Shown here: positions 51,428 to 58,912 of the stretch, piece by piece | Numbering within the stretch: position 1 is the stretch's first letter | How the letters are laid out: each line of letters starts with the position of its first letter | Source of the DNA: Nocardiopsis suaedae | GTDB taxonomy: Bacteria > Actinomycetota > Actinomycetes > Streptosporangiales > Streptosporangiaceae | Assembly: GCF_027706745.1 (NCBI RefSeq) | Contig: NZ_JAQFWP010000033.1 | Span: 1 to 64,000 of the forward strand | Direction: 5' to 3' | DNA: 64,000 nt | Program-made: the position numbers and the translations under genes | Notes under the pieces: model-generated | What the model saw: the letters and a program-made list of their open reading frames with translations, nothing else | Told to the model about the DNA's origin: nothing | Databases searched by the model: none

Positions 51428-51458
51428 ACCTAGCGCTCGCTTGGTATGCGGGTTACGA
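51428..51458 (+). promoter_or_regulatory. Operator and promoter of the aldehyde dehydrogenase gene
   Basis: ACCTAGCGCTCGCTTGGT (51428-51445) is the CAAG/CTTG-type palindrome with one half-site change. TACGAT (51453-51458) just after it is a good -10, so the operator covers the -35 region. This matches the layout before the LLM gene at 11.7 kb and implies control by the same repressor. Confidence 0.6.
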
Positions 51459-51531
51459 TGCGCGCACGACTCCCCCGACGCCCTTCCCTCCCGCGCCCCG
51501 GGCGGCAGGGCGGCCGTGAAAGGACCCCCCG

Positions 51532-53001
51532 ATGACGCCGCCCACCTACCCCAACCACATCGATGGTGAGTCCCGGCCCGCGATCGGCGGCGGGTGGCTG
51601 GACAGCACCGACCCCTCGACCGGCCGGGTCTGGGCGCGCGTGCCCGACTCCGGCCCCGACGACATCGCCGAGGCGGTGGACGCCGCCCGGCGGGCCGCAC
51701 CCGGGTGGGCGGCCGTCCCGCCCGCCCGGCGCGCCGCCGTGCTGCGCCGCTGGGCCCAGACCGTCACCGAGCACGCCGATGACCTCGCCCGCACCGAGAG
51801 CCGCGACAACGGGCGGGTGCTGCGCGAGACGCGCGGCGCCGACCTGCCCGGCGGCGCCATGCACATCGCGTACAACGCGGGCCTCGCCGACACGGTCACC
51901 GGGGACACCCTCCACCTGGGCGGCACGGCCTCGGTCTCCACCCTCCTGGAGCCCTACGGGGTCGTCGGGGTGATCCTGCCCTGGAACGCCCCGCTGGCCA
52001 TGTTCTTCGCCAAGGTGTCCGGCGCCCTGGCGGCGGGCAACGCGGTCGTGGTCAAGCCCGCCGAGCAGGCCTGCTGCTCGGTGCTGGCCGGGTGCGCCCT
52101 GCTGGAGGAGGCGGGGCTGCCGCCCGGCGCGGTCAACGTGGTCGCGGGCACCGGGGAGCGCGCCGGGGAGGCGCTGGTGGCCCACCCCGGCGTCGCCAAG
52201 GTGCACGTCACCGGCTCCACCGCCACCGGGCGGCGGGTGACCGAGCTGTCGGCCGCCGGCATCACCGACCTCTCGCTGGAGCTGGGCGGCAAGTCGGCCT
52301 GCATCGTCTTCGACGACGCCGACCTGGACGCGGCCGCCGCGGGGGCCGCCGGGGCGGTCTACACCGGCGGCGCGGGCCAGTCGTGCGTGGCCGCCTCCCG
52401 GTTCGTCGTCCAGGACACCGTCTTCGAGGCGTTCACCGAGCGGGTGCGCGCGCACGCACGGGCGCTGCGCGTGGGCGCCCCCGGCGCGCCCGACACCGAC
52501 ATGGGGCCCATCGCCTCCGAGGAGCAGTACCGCAAGGTGCTCTCCTACCTGGAGCTGGGCCCCAAGGAGGGCGCGGAGCTCCTGTTCGGCGGCGGCTCCG
52601 GCCCGGACGCGCTCACCGGGCCCGACCCCGCCCTGGACGGGGGCTACTGGGTGGAGCCGACCCTGTTCCGGGCCGACGACGGCGGCCTGAGGCTCTGCCA
52701 GGAGGAGATCTTCGGACCGGTGGCCGTGGCGCTGCCCTTCGCCACCGAAGAGGAGGCCTACGCCATCGCCAACGGCACCGGGTACGGGCTGGCCGGGGGC
52801 GCGTGGACGCGCGACCTGGCGCGCGCCCGGCGGGCGGTCTCCGCCATCGACGCCGGGACGGTGTGGATCAACACCTTCCGGCGCATCCACTGGGCGGTCC
52901 CCTTCGGCGGCCGCAAGCAGAGCGGCAACCTGCCCTCCAACGGCCCGGACGCCCTGCGCGAGTGGCTCACCCTCAAGGCCGCGTGGATCGAGCCGGCCTG
53001 A
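51532..53001 (+). CDS. NAD(P)-dependent aldehyde dehydrogenase
   Basis: This 489-residue ALDH has PWNAPLAMFFAKVSGALAAGNAVVVKPAEQA for cofactor binding, VTGSTATGRRVTE, the general base in LSLELGGKSACIVF, the catalytic Cys in GAGQSCVAASR (Cys285) and EEIFGPVAVALPF. It oxidises an aldehyde to the acid and is not of the CoA-acylating type. The ATG follows AAAGGACCCCCCG. With the alcohol dehydrogenase 28 bases downstream it can take an alcohol to an acid, ready for the acyl-CoA ligases of the first block. Confidence 0.9.
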   Translation: MTPPTYPNHIDGESRPAIGGGWLDSTDPSTGRVWARVPDSGPDDIAEAVDAARRAAPGWAAVPPARRAAVLRRWAQTVTEHADDLARTESRDNGRVLRETRGADLPGGAMHIAYNAGLADTVTGDTLHLGGTASVSTLLEPYGVVGVILPWNAPLAMFFAKVSGALAAGNAVVVKPAEQACCSVLAGCALLEEAGLPPGAVNVVAGTGERAGEALVAHPGVAKVHVTGSTATGRRVTELSAAGITDLSLELGGKSACIVFDDADLDAAAAGAAGAVYTGGAGQSCVAASRFVVQDTVFEAFTERVRAHARALRVGAPGAPDTDMGPIASEEQYRKVLSYLELGPKEGAELLFGGGSGPDALTGPDPALDGGYWVEPTLFRADDGGLRLCQEEIFGPVAVALPFATEEEAYAIANGTGYGLAGGAWTRDLARARRAVSAIDAGTVWINTFRRIHWAVPFGGRKQSGNLPSNGPDALREWLTLKAAWIEPA

Positions 53002-53029
53002 GGCGGCCCGGACGGGAAGGACGTGACGG

Positions 53030-54139
53030 ATGCTGATGCGTGCGGCGGTGCTGACCGCCTTCGACGCTCCGCTGGAGGTCCGCGGGGTGGAGGCGGGCGA
53101 CCCCGGGCCCGGCGAGGCGCGGGTCCGGATCGCCGCGTCCGGCGTGTGCGGGTCGGACCTCAAGGCGATCGACGGCCACAGCCCGGTGGTGCCGCGGCTT
53201 CCGGTGGTGTGCGGGCACGAGAGCGCGGGGACCGTGGACGCGGTCGGGCCCGGGGCGGAGGCCGTGGCCCCCGGCGATCCGGTGCTCATCGCGATGAACC
53301 GCCCGTGCGGGCGGTGCCGGATGTGCGCCGGGGCCCAGGCGCACCTGTGCACGGACGACGCGCGCCTCAAGGCGGTCATGGGGCTGATGCCCGACGGCGG
53401 CACGCGCCTGCGCATGGACGGCGCCGAGGTGCGCCCCTACCTGGGCATCGGGTCCTTCGCCGAGTACACGGTGGTCTCCGAGCGCGCGCTCGTGCCGCTT
53501 CCCCGCGACGTCCCGCTCGCCCCGATGGCCCTGCTGAGCTGCGCGGTCGTCACCGGCGTGGGGGCGGTGCTGACCACCGCGCGGGTGGAGCCCGGCTCCT
53601 CGGTGCTGGTGGTGGGCTGCGGGGGCGTGGGGCTGAACGCGGTGCAGGGGGCGGCGGTGGCGGGCGCCGCCCGGATCGTCGCCGCCGACCTGGTGGAGGC
53701 CAAGGCCCAGGCGGCGGGGCGGTTCGGCGCCACCGACACCGTCACGGCCGGCGACGGCCTGGAGGAGCGGGTGCGGGACCTGGTGCCGGGCGGGGTGGAC
53801 TACGCCATCGAGGCCACCGGGGCGCCGGCGGCGCTGGCCGGGGCGTTCGCGGCGACCCGGCCGGGCGGCACCACGGTGATGGTGGGCAGCCCGCCGCCGG
53901 GGGCCGAGGCGGCGGTGCCGGCCGGGACCCTGTTCGCCTCCCGGCGCCTGATGGGCTGCCAGGGCGGGGACGCGTCCCCGCACACGGACCTGCCGCGCCT
54001 GGTCGACCTGTACCGGGCGGGACGGCTGCGCCTGGAGGAGCTGATCACCGAGCGCGTGGACCTGGAGGACGTGAACGGCGCCGTCGAGCGCGTCCGAAAG
54101 GGGGAGACCGCCCGCGCCCTCGTCGTCCCGCAGGGATGA
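53030..54139 (+). CDS. Zinc-dependent alcohol dehydrogenase (MDR family)
   Basis: This 369-residue medium-chain dehydrogenase has catalytic zinc ligands Cys40 (ASGVCGSD) and His63/Glu64 (CGHES). The structural zinc is held by Cys93, Cys96, Cys99 and Cys107 (CGRCRMCAGAQAHLC). The cofactor motif is LVVGCGGVGLNAVQGA, and the strand-2 end AADLVEAK is acidic, favouring NAD. TLFASRRLMGCQGGDASPHTDLPRLVDLYRAGRL is typical of the class III/Rxyl3153 group. ATG 53030 follows GGGAAGGA. It is in an operon with the aldehyde dehydrogenase. Confidence 0.9.
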   Translation: MLMRAAVLTAFDAPLEVRGVEAGDPGPGEARVRIAASGVCGSDLKAIDGHSPVVPRLPVVCGHESAGTVDAVGPGAEAVAPGDPVLIAMNRPCGRCRMCAGAQAHLCTDDARLKAVMGLMPDGGTRLRMDGAEVRPYLGIGSFAEYTVVSERALVPLPRDVPLAPMALLSCAVVTGVGAVLTTARVEPGSSVLVVGCGGVGLNAVQGAAVAGAARIVAADLVEAKAQAAGRFGATDTVTAGDGLEERVRDLVPGGVDYAIEATGAPAALAGAFAATRPGGTTVMVGSPPPGAEAAVPAGTLFASRRLMGCQGGDASPHTDLPRLVDLYRAGRLRLEELITERVDLEDVNGAVERVRKGETARALVVPQG

Positions 54140-54321
54140 GCAACGGACCGGCAGGCGCCCCGCTCCCCGGGGCCCATGCGCACCGTGGGGACGGCGAGGG
54201 GGGCGGTTCCGCCACACGGCCAGCCCCGGGATGGTCCTTTCACCACGCTGGATGCGCGAACCGGCCTGGGGCGATTGATCGGGCCGATGGGGACGGGTTA
54301 CCGTGAACGGGACCGAAAAAC

Positions 54322-54335
54322 TGAAACATGTTCTG
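54322..54335. promoter_or_regulatory. KstR-type box upstream of the hydrolase/LLM pair
   Basis: TGAAACATGTTCTG differs from the box at 11187 (TGAAACACGTTCTA) at two positions and fits TnnAACnnGTTnnA except for the last base. It lies 40 bases before the chosen hydrolase start. TTGATC (54275-54280) with TTACCG 17 bases on could be the promoter. The surrounding gap from 54140 holds no gene. Confidence 0.5.
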
Positions 54336-54374
54336 CTTTTCGACCGCCCGCACCCCTCCCCCGCGGGAGCGTCC

Positions 54375-55187
54375 ATGGCCTTCACCGACCTCTCCGACGT
54401 GCGGCTCTTCCACACCGACGACGGCCCGGCCGACCCCGGGCGCGCCCGTACCCTGCTGCTCGTGCACGGCTGGGGGTCGGACTCCCACGAGTGGGTGCAC
54501 CACATCGGCCCGCTGGCCGAGCGGTACCGGGTGCTCGCCCCCGACCTGCGGGGACACGGGGCCTCCTCGGTCCCCGACACCCCCTGCACCCCCGCCGCCA
54601 TGGCCGCCGACCTCGCCCGCCTCGTCGAGGACGCCGGCGCCGCACCGGTCGCCGCGGTCGGCCACTCCATGGGCGGGCAGGTGGTCAGCCTGCTCGCCGC
54701 CGACCGGCCGGACCTGGTCGGTGCGGTGGTGACCGTCGACCCCGGCTACGGCTTCGGCCCCGCCGAGACCGACCCGCTGCCCGCCGCCGTGCGCGCCCTG
54801 AACGGGCCCGACCCGGTCGGCACCGCCCTGGCCCTGGACGCCTGGAGCACCACCCCCGCCACCCCCGGCTGGATCCGCACCTGGCACGAGCGGCGGCTGC
54901 GGGCCGCCCGGCCCCGCGTGCTGGCCGAGGCCTTCGCCGGGATGTTCACCGACCCCGGGGCGATCGGGCCGCGCCCCGCCGCCCAGCGGCACCTGGCGCG
55001 GCGCCCCCAGCCCGCGCTGTCGCTGTGGCACCACCCCGGGCGGGCCGCCTGGGAGCGCCCGCTGCTCCCGCCCGGCTCCCGGGTGGAGTGCTGGGAGGGC
55101 GCGGGGCACCGGCTGCACGAGGAGCGGCCCGCCGAGTTCCTCCGGGCGCTGGAGGGCTGGCTGGCCGGAACCGACCACGAGAGGTGA
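54375..55187 (+). CDS. Alpha/beta-fold hydrolase
   Basis: This 270-residue hydrolase has the oxyanion region LLVHGWGSDSHEW, LAPDLRGHGASS, the nucleophile elbow AVGHSMGGQVVSLLA and the final His in WEGAGHRLHEERPAEFLRAL. Relatives include esterases, C-C bond hydrolases and lactonases; its size fits the MhpC/HsaD-like group, but the sequence does not prove that role. ATG 54375 was chosen because GGGAG lies seven bases upstream; GTG 54303 would run through the KstR-type box. The LLM gene starts one base after its stop. Confidence 0.85.
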   Translation: MAFTDLSDVRLFHTDDGPADPGRARTLLLVHGWGSDSHEWVHHIGPLAERYRVLAPDLRGHGASSVPDTPCTPAAMAADLARLVEDAGAAPVAAVGHSMGGQVVSLLAADRPDLVGAVVTVDPGYGFGPAETDPLPAAVRALNGPDPVGTALALDAWSTTPATPGWIRTWHERRLRAARPRVLAEAFAGMFTDPGAIGPRPAAQRHLARRPQPALSLWHHPGRAAWERPLLPPGSRVECWEGAGHRLHEERPAEFLRALEGWLAGTDHER

Positions 55188-55188
55188 G

Positions 55189-56445
55189 ATGGCCGTGAAG
55201 TTCAGCCTGTTCATGAACCCCCAGATCCCCGGGTCCGGCTACGCCGCCGAGGAGAACGCCCGCGCCCTGCGCCCCATCGGCCGCGACCCCGCCTCCTACC
55301 AGGCCCTGCTGCACGAGGTGCGGGAGATCGCGGTGCACGCCGACCGGATCGGCTTCGACGCGCTGATGCTGACCGAGCACCACTTCCACTCCGAGGGCTT
55401 CGAGTTCTCGGTCAACCCGCTGATGGTGCTGGCCGACCTGGCGGCGCGCACCGAGCGCATCCTGCTGGCCCCCCTGGGGCTGGTGCTGCCCGCCTGGGAC
55501 CCGATCCGCGCCGCCGAGGACGTGGCCCTGCTCGACCACTTCTGCCAGGGGCGGCTGCGCCTGGGGGTGGCCCGCGGGTACCAGTCGCGCTGGGCGGACG
55601 TGCTGGGCCAGCGGTGGAAGTCGCGGGCCGCGCGCAGCGACGGCTCGCGCACCGACGACCGCAACTTCGACGTCTTCGGCGAGCTGCTGAAGATCATGAA
55701 GATGGCCTGGACGCAGGAGACGCTGCGCTACCGCAGCGACGTGCTGGACTACCAGGTGCCCGACCCCTACGAGGGCATCGAGGGCTGGCCCGCCCAGGAG
55801 TGGACGCGCACCTTCGGGGCCCCGGGCGAGCTGGATGAACAGGGCCGCGTCCAGCGGGTGAGCGTGGTGCCGCGCCCCTACCAGGACCCGCACCCGGAGC
55901 TGTGGCAGCCCTTCACCGTCAGCGACCGGTCGGTGGTGCGGGCGGCGCAGGAGGACATCCTGCCGTGGATGTTCACCCCGCTGCCGGGCGAGCACCGCAA
56001 GAAGGCCGAGCTGTACCGGAGCGTGGCCGCCGAGCACGGGCGCGACTACCGGCTGGGCGAGCACACCGGCATCCTCAAGATCGTGGGCATGGCCGACACC
56101 CGCGAGGAGGCGATCGCGACCTACGGGGCCAAGATGCACAAGGACTTCGCCTCGTTCTTCGGCCCCTTCGGGTACCTGGAGGTGCTGCGCACCGAGGACG
56201 ACGACGCGGCCGCCCCCATCAGCCCGGAGAAGGGCGACTTCACGCGGATGGCCGACGTGCAGATGGCGCTGATCGGCGGCCCGGACGACGTCAAGCGCGG
56301 CATCGAGGCGATGCTCAAGGAGATCCCCGACCTGGAGTGGTTCGGCCTGTTCATGCAGGGGCAGCAGGGCGTGCTTCCGCTGGACACGGTGAAGCGCAAC
56401 CTTGAGATGTTCGCCGAGCACGTGATCCCGGAGTTCCGGGACTGA
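55189..56445 (+). CDS. LLM-class flavin-dependent oxidoreductase
   Basis: This 418-residue luciferase-like protein has IGFDALMLTEHHFHSEGF, RTERILLAPLGLVLPAWDPIRAAEDVALLDHFCQGRLRLGVARGYQSR and GGPDDVKRGIEAMLKEIPDLEWFGL. It is longer than the LLM protein at 11.7 kb, with an insert at about 145-235 (WKSRAARSDGSRTDD onward), so the two are not recent duplicates. It needs reduced flavin from elsewhere. It is translationally linked to the upstream hydrolase, an oxygenase-hydrolase pairing seen in ring-cleavage routes. Substrate unknown. Confidence 0.88.
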   Translation: MAVKFSLFMNPQIPGSGYAAEENARALRPIGRDPASYQALLHEVREIAVHADRIGFDALMLTEHHFHSEGFEFSVNPLMVLADLAARTERILLAPLGLVLPAWDPIRAAEDVALLDHFCQGRLRLGVARGYQSRWADVLGQRWKSRAARSDGSRTDDRNFDVFGELLKIMKMAWTQETLRYRSDVLDYQVPDPYEGIEGWPAQEWTRTFGAPGELDEQGRVQRVSVVPRPYQDPHPELWQPFTVSDRSVVRAAQEDILPWMFTPLPGEHRKKAELYRSVAAEHGRDYRLGEHTGILKIVGMADTREEAIATYGAKMHKDFASFFGPFGYLEVLRTEDDDAAAPISPEKGDFTRMADVQMALIGGPDDVKRGIEAMLKEIPDLEWFGLFMQGQQGVLPLDTVKRNLEMFAEHVIPEFRD

Positions 56446-56454
56446 GCCCGGATC

Positions 56455-56488
56455 CCGGTGGGGCGGCCGGAACCGGCCGCCCCACCGG
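56455..56488 (+). terminator. Terminator after the LLM gene
   Basis: CCGGTGGGGCGGCCGG (56455-56470) and CCGGCCGCCCCACCGG (56473-56488) are perfect 16-bp arms. The rest of the gap to 56777 holds no gene; GATAAT at 56700-56705 is a good -10 for the next operon. Confidence 0.8.
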
Positions 56489-56776
56489 ACGCACCACCGG
56501 ACGGCCCGCCCGCCTCCGCACGCCGCGCGGGCACGCAGGGCAGCGCTGGGCCGCTGGGCAAGGCGGTCACCGTTGGTCCGAATCGCCCCGTTCCCGTCCT
56601 TCTTCCCCTCGGGAGTGAGCCGTACGGCCTCCTGCGACCCGGGGACACCCATGCCGGAAATGGGCCCTCTTCCCCCTGTTTTCGGGGGTTTCTGCGGGCG
56701 ATAATCGACTGCCCCGACCGCCGGGCCCGCCCGGCAGGGAGCCGCCCGGACGGCCGGACAACTGAAGAGGAGCGGC

Positions 56777-57523
56777 ATGGAGCTGGAACGCGTCGTCATC
56801 GGACTCGTCGCCGCGCTGCTGCTCCCCTACTCCCTCCCGGCCGTCCGCCCCCGGCCGCTGCTCGCGGTCCCCCTGACCGTCCTGTACGCGGCCTACGCAC
56901 TGGCTCCGGCGCTGCTCTCCCCCGCCGCCGCCGTGCTGCTGCCGCTGACGGCGGCCGCGTCCTGGGGCCTGTGGCGGCTGGCCCGCACCGACGCCCACAT
57001 GCAGGGCTCCCCCCGCATCCTCATCTCGCGCTCGGTGGCCGGGACCATCTTCGCGCCGCTGGGGCTGACCCTCGCCCTGGCGGGCACGGCCGCGGCGTTG
57101 CACACGGGGACGAAGGTCCTCACCGGGGCGCGTGATCTTATCCTGGACGATAGAACGGCGATCGCGGTGTCGGGGCTGCTGATCGCCACGTTCATCGGAG
57201 GGGAGGTCGTCACGCACACGCTCCATCCGTTCTACGCCGAACTGAAGAAGGCGGAGGCGGGGGAGATGGAGCCCCTGAAAGGGGCGGGAACCGCCATCGG
57301 ATGGCTGGAGCGGTCCATGACCTACGCCCTCACCGTCGCGGGACGGCCGGAGGCCATCGCGGTGGTCGTCGGCATCAAGGCGCTTGCGCGCTTCCCCGAA
57401 CTGCAGAGCAACCAGAAGCGGTTCGCCGAGTACTTCCTCATCGGCTCGATGAGCAGTATCGGCCTGGCCCTCCTGATCGCCGCGGTGATCCGCATCGTCT
57501 TAGGAGAGAAGGCACTCGGGTGA
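56777..57523 (+). CDS. Membrane protein with DUF3307-like C-terminal half
   Basis: This 248-residue protein has about five or six hydrophobic segments. The C-terminal part reads AIGWLERSMTYALTVAGRPEAIAVVVGIKALARFPEL, then EYFLIGSMSSIGLALLIAAVI. That is the pattern of the DUF3307 C-terminal region (LER..., gqweaigfllaaKs..RF, EYvlIGTLlS). Its function is not known in any organism I can name. The ATG follows GAAGAGGAGCGGC. The next gene starts inside its stop (GTGA), so the two make a coupled pair. Confidence 0.7.
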   Translation: MELERVVIGLVAALLLPYSLPAVRPRPLLAVPLTVLYAAYALAPALLSPAAAVLLPLTAAASWGLWRLARTDAHMQGSPRILISRSVAGTIFAPLGLTLALAGTAAALHTGTKVLTGARDLILDDRTAIAVSGLLIATFIGGEVVTHTLHPFYAELKKAEAGEMEPLKGAGTAIGWLERSMTYALTVAGRPEAIAVVVGIKALARFPELQSNQKRFAEYFLIGSMSSIGLALLIAAVIRIVLGEKALG

Positions 57524-58002
57524 CACGGCAGCACGCACTCCTGCACAGCCATCCCCTCTTCGTCGACCTCGCCCGCCTCGGCCTGCCGGCCGACGACTAC
57601 ATCATCGCGGGCAGCGGGCCGCTCCTGGCGCGCGGCATCCGCACCGACATCACCGACCTGGACGTGGTGGTGCGCGGGCGCGCCTGGGACATCGCGCGGA
57701 TGCTGGGCCCGGTGGTCACCGCCCCCTGGGAGGGGGTACAGCGCGTGGTGCTCCACGGCGGCCGCCTGGACGTGCTCAACGGCTGGTTCCCGTCCATGTG
57801 GGACCTGGACGAGTTCATCGAGACCCGCGAGTACATCGACGGCCTGCCCTTCGCGCCCCTCGACCGGGTCCTGCGCTGGAAGCGCCGCCTGGGCCGGGCC
57901 AAGGACATCGCCGACATCAACGCGCTGATGGAGTACTTCGACCCGGAGGTGGGCACCGTCGCCCGCGCCCCCGTCCCGGCCGAAGGGCCCTCCGCCCCGT
58001 GA
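57520..58002 (+). CDS. Nucleotidyltransferase-fold protein (AbiEii/MNT-like)
   Basis: This 160-residue soluble protein has the minimal nucleotidyltransferase pattern: a GSGPLLARGIR loop (GSx-type) followed by DITDLDVVVRG, in which the aspartates sit where the metal-binding DxD lies. Near the end RAKDIADINALMEYF matches the KDxxDIxxL helix of many AbiEii-like and other stand-alone transferases. No HEPN or AbiEi partner is present; its coupled partner is the membrane protein upstream. Catalysis, if any, could be NMP transfer to a protein or RNA. Confidence 0.65.
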   Translation: MTRQHALLHSHPLFVDLARLGLPADDYIIAGSGPLLARGIRTDITDLDVVVRGRAWDIARMLGPVVTAPWEGVQRVVLHGGRLDVLNGWFPSMWDLDEFIETREYIDGLPFAPLDRVLRWKRRLGRAKDIADINALMEYFDPEVGTVARAPVPAEGPSAP

Positions 58003-58137
58003 GACCGGTGAGCTCCAGGTCTCTTCCGAATTGCCGATAAACCCGCCATTCGTCCCCGGCCTTCCGCCCATAGTTGCCTCCGAGAACCGCGAATCGGCTT
58101 CCGGTTCAGGAACAACGTGGGGAAAGGACGGGACGGA

Positions 58138-58905
58138 ATGGGCGGAAGGCTCCCCGAACGCACGCGTCGGCTCATCATCGCCACCGACGCCGAGGCCTAC
58201 AGCGCACGGGACTACACCGGGCAGGTGCGCCTCCAAGAGGACCTCCACAGGGTCCTGGAGGAGGCCTGCACCAACGGCGGCCTGGACCGGGCGTCCTGGG
58301 ACCTGCAGGAGCAGGGCGACGGGGAGATCGCGGTGCTCCCCGTCGGAACGCCGGAGGACGCCACCCTCTCGGCCTTCCTCGACGGCCTGGCCCAGGCGCT
58401 GCACCACCACAACCGGCCGCTCAACGACGCCTACCGCGTGCGCCTGCGCGTCGCCGTCCACCAGGGGCTCGTCGCCGACGGCCGGAACGGGTTCGTCGGC
58501 GCGCCGGTCAACGAGGCCTGCCGGCTGCGCGACTGCGACCTGGTCCGGGACGCCCTCGCCGACGCCCCCGGCGCCGACTTCGTCACCGTGCTGTCGCGCT
58601 CCCTGTACGAGGACGCCGTCGCCGACGGCACGGTGGGCCTGTACCGGTGGCCCTTCAAGCGGGTCGACATCGAGATCCCGGCCAAGGCGTTCCGCGCCGA
58701 GGCCTGGCTGTGCGTCTCCTCCGACCCCCCGGCCCCCGAGGGCTCCGCGCCCCCGGCGGACTCCCCCGGGAAGGCGCCGGACACCGAAGCGGGGCCGGGG
58801 CGCGCCGCCCCGCCCCGCTCCTCCCCGACGTTCAGCGTCACCGGAGGCGACATGACCTTCGGCGACCACCACGGCGACAAGACCAGCATCAACAACATCC
58901 GCTGA
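58138..58905 (+). CDS. Class III nucleotide-cyclase-like protein with C-terminal GDHHGDK tag
   Basis: This 255-residue protein has a cyclase homology fold: RRLIIATDAEAYSARD (first metal Asp position), WDLQEQGDGEIAVLP (GDG, second metal Asp), RLRVAVHQGLVADGRNGFVGAPVNEACRLRD (the substrate and dimer arm) and a closing VDIEIPAKAFRAEAWLCVS. A Pro/Ala/Ser linker (about 195-230) then leads to the tag SVTGGDMTFGDHHGDK within residues 232-255. The tag recurs at 87-109 of the next protein, seven bases downstream. ATG 58138 has AGGACGGGACGG just before it. Whether it makes a cyclic nucleotide is unknown. Confidence 0.7.
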   Translation: MGGRLPERTRRLIIATDAEAYSARDYTGQVRLQEDLHRVLEEACTNGGLDRASWDLQEQGDGEIAVLPVGTPEDATLSAFLDGLAQALHHHNRPLNDAYRVRLRVAVHQGLVADGRNGFVGAPVNEACRLRDCDLVRDALADAPGADFVTVLSRSLYEDAVADGTVGLYRWPFKRVDIEIPAKAFRAEAWLCVSSDPPAPEGSAPPADSPGKAPDTEAGPGRAAPPRSSPTFSVTGGDMTFGDHHGDKTSINNIR

Positions 58906-58912
58906 GCGCGCC

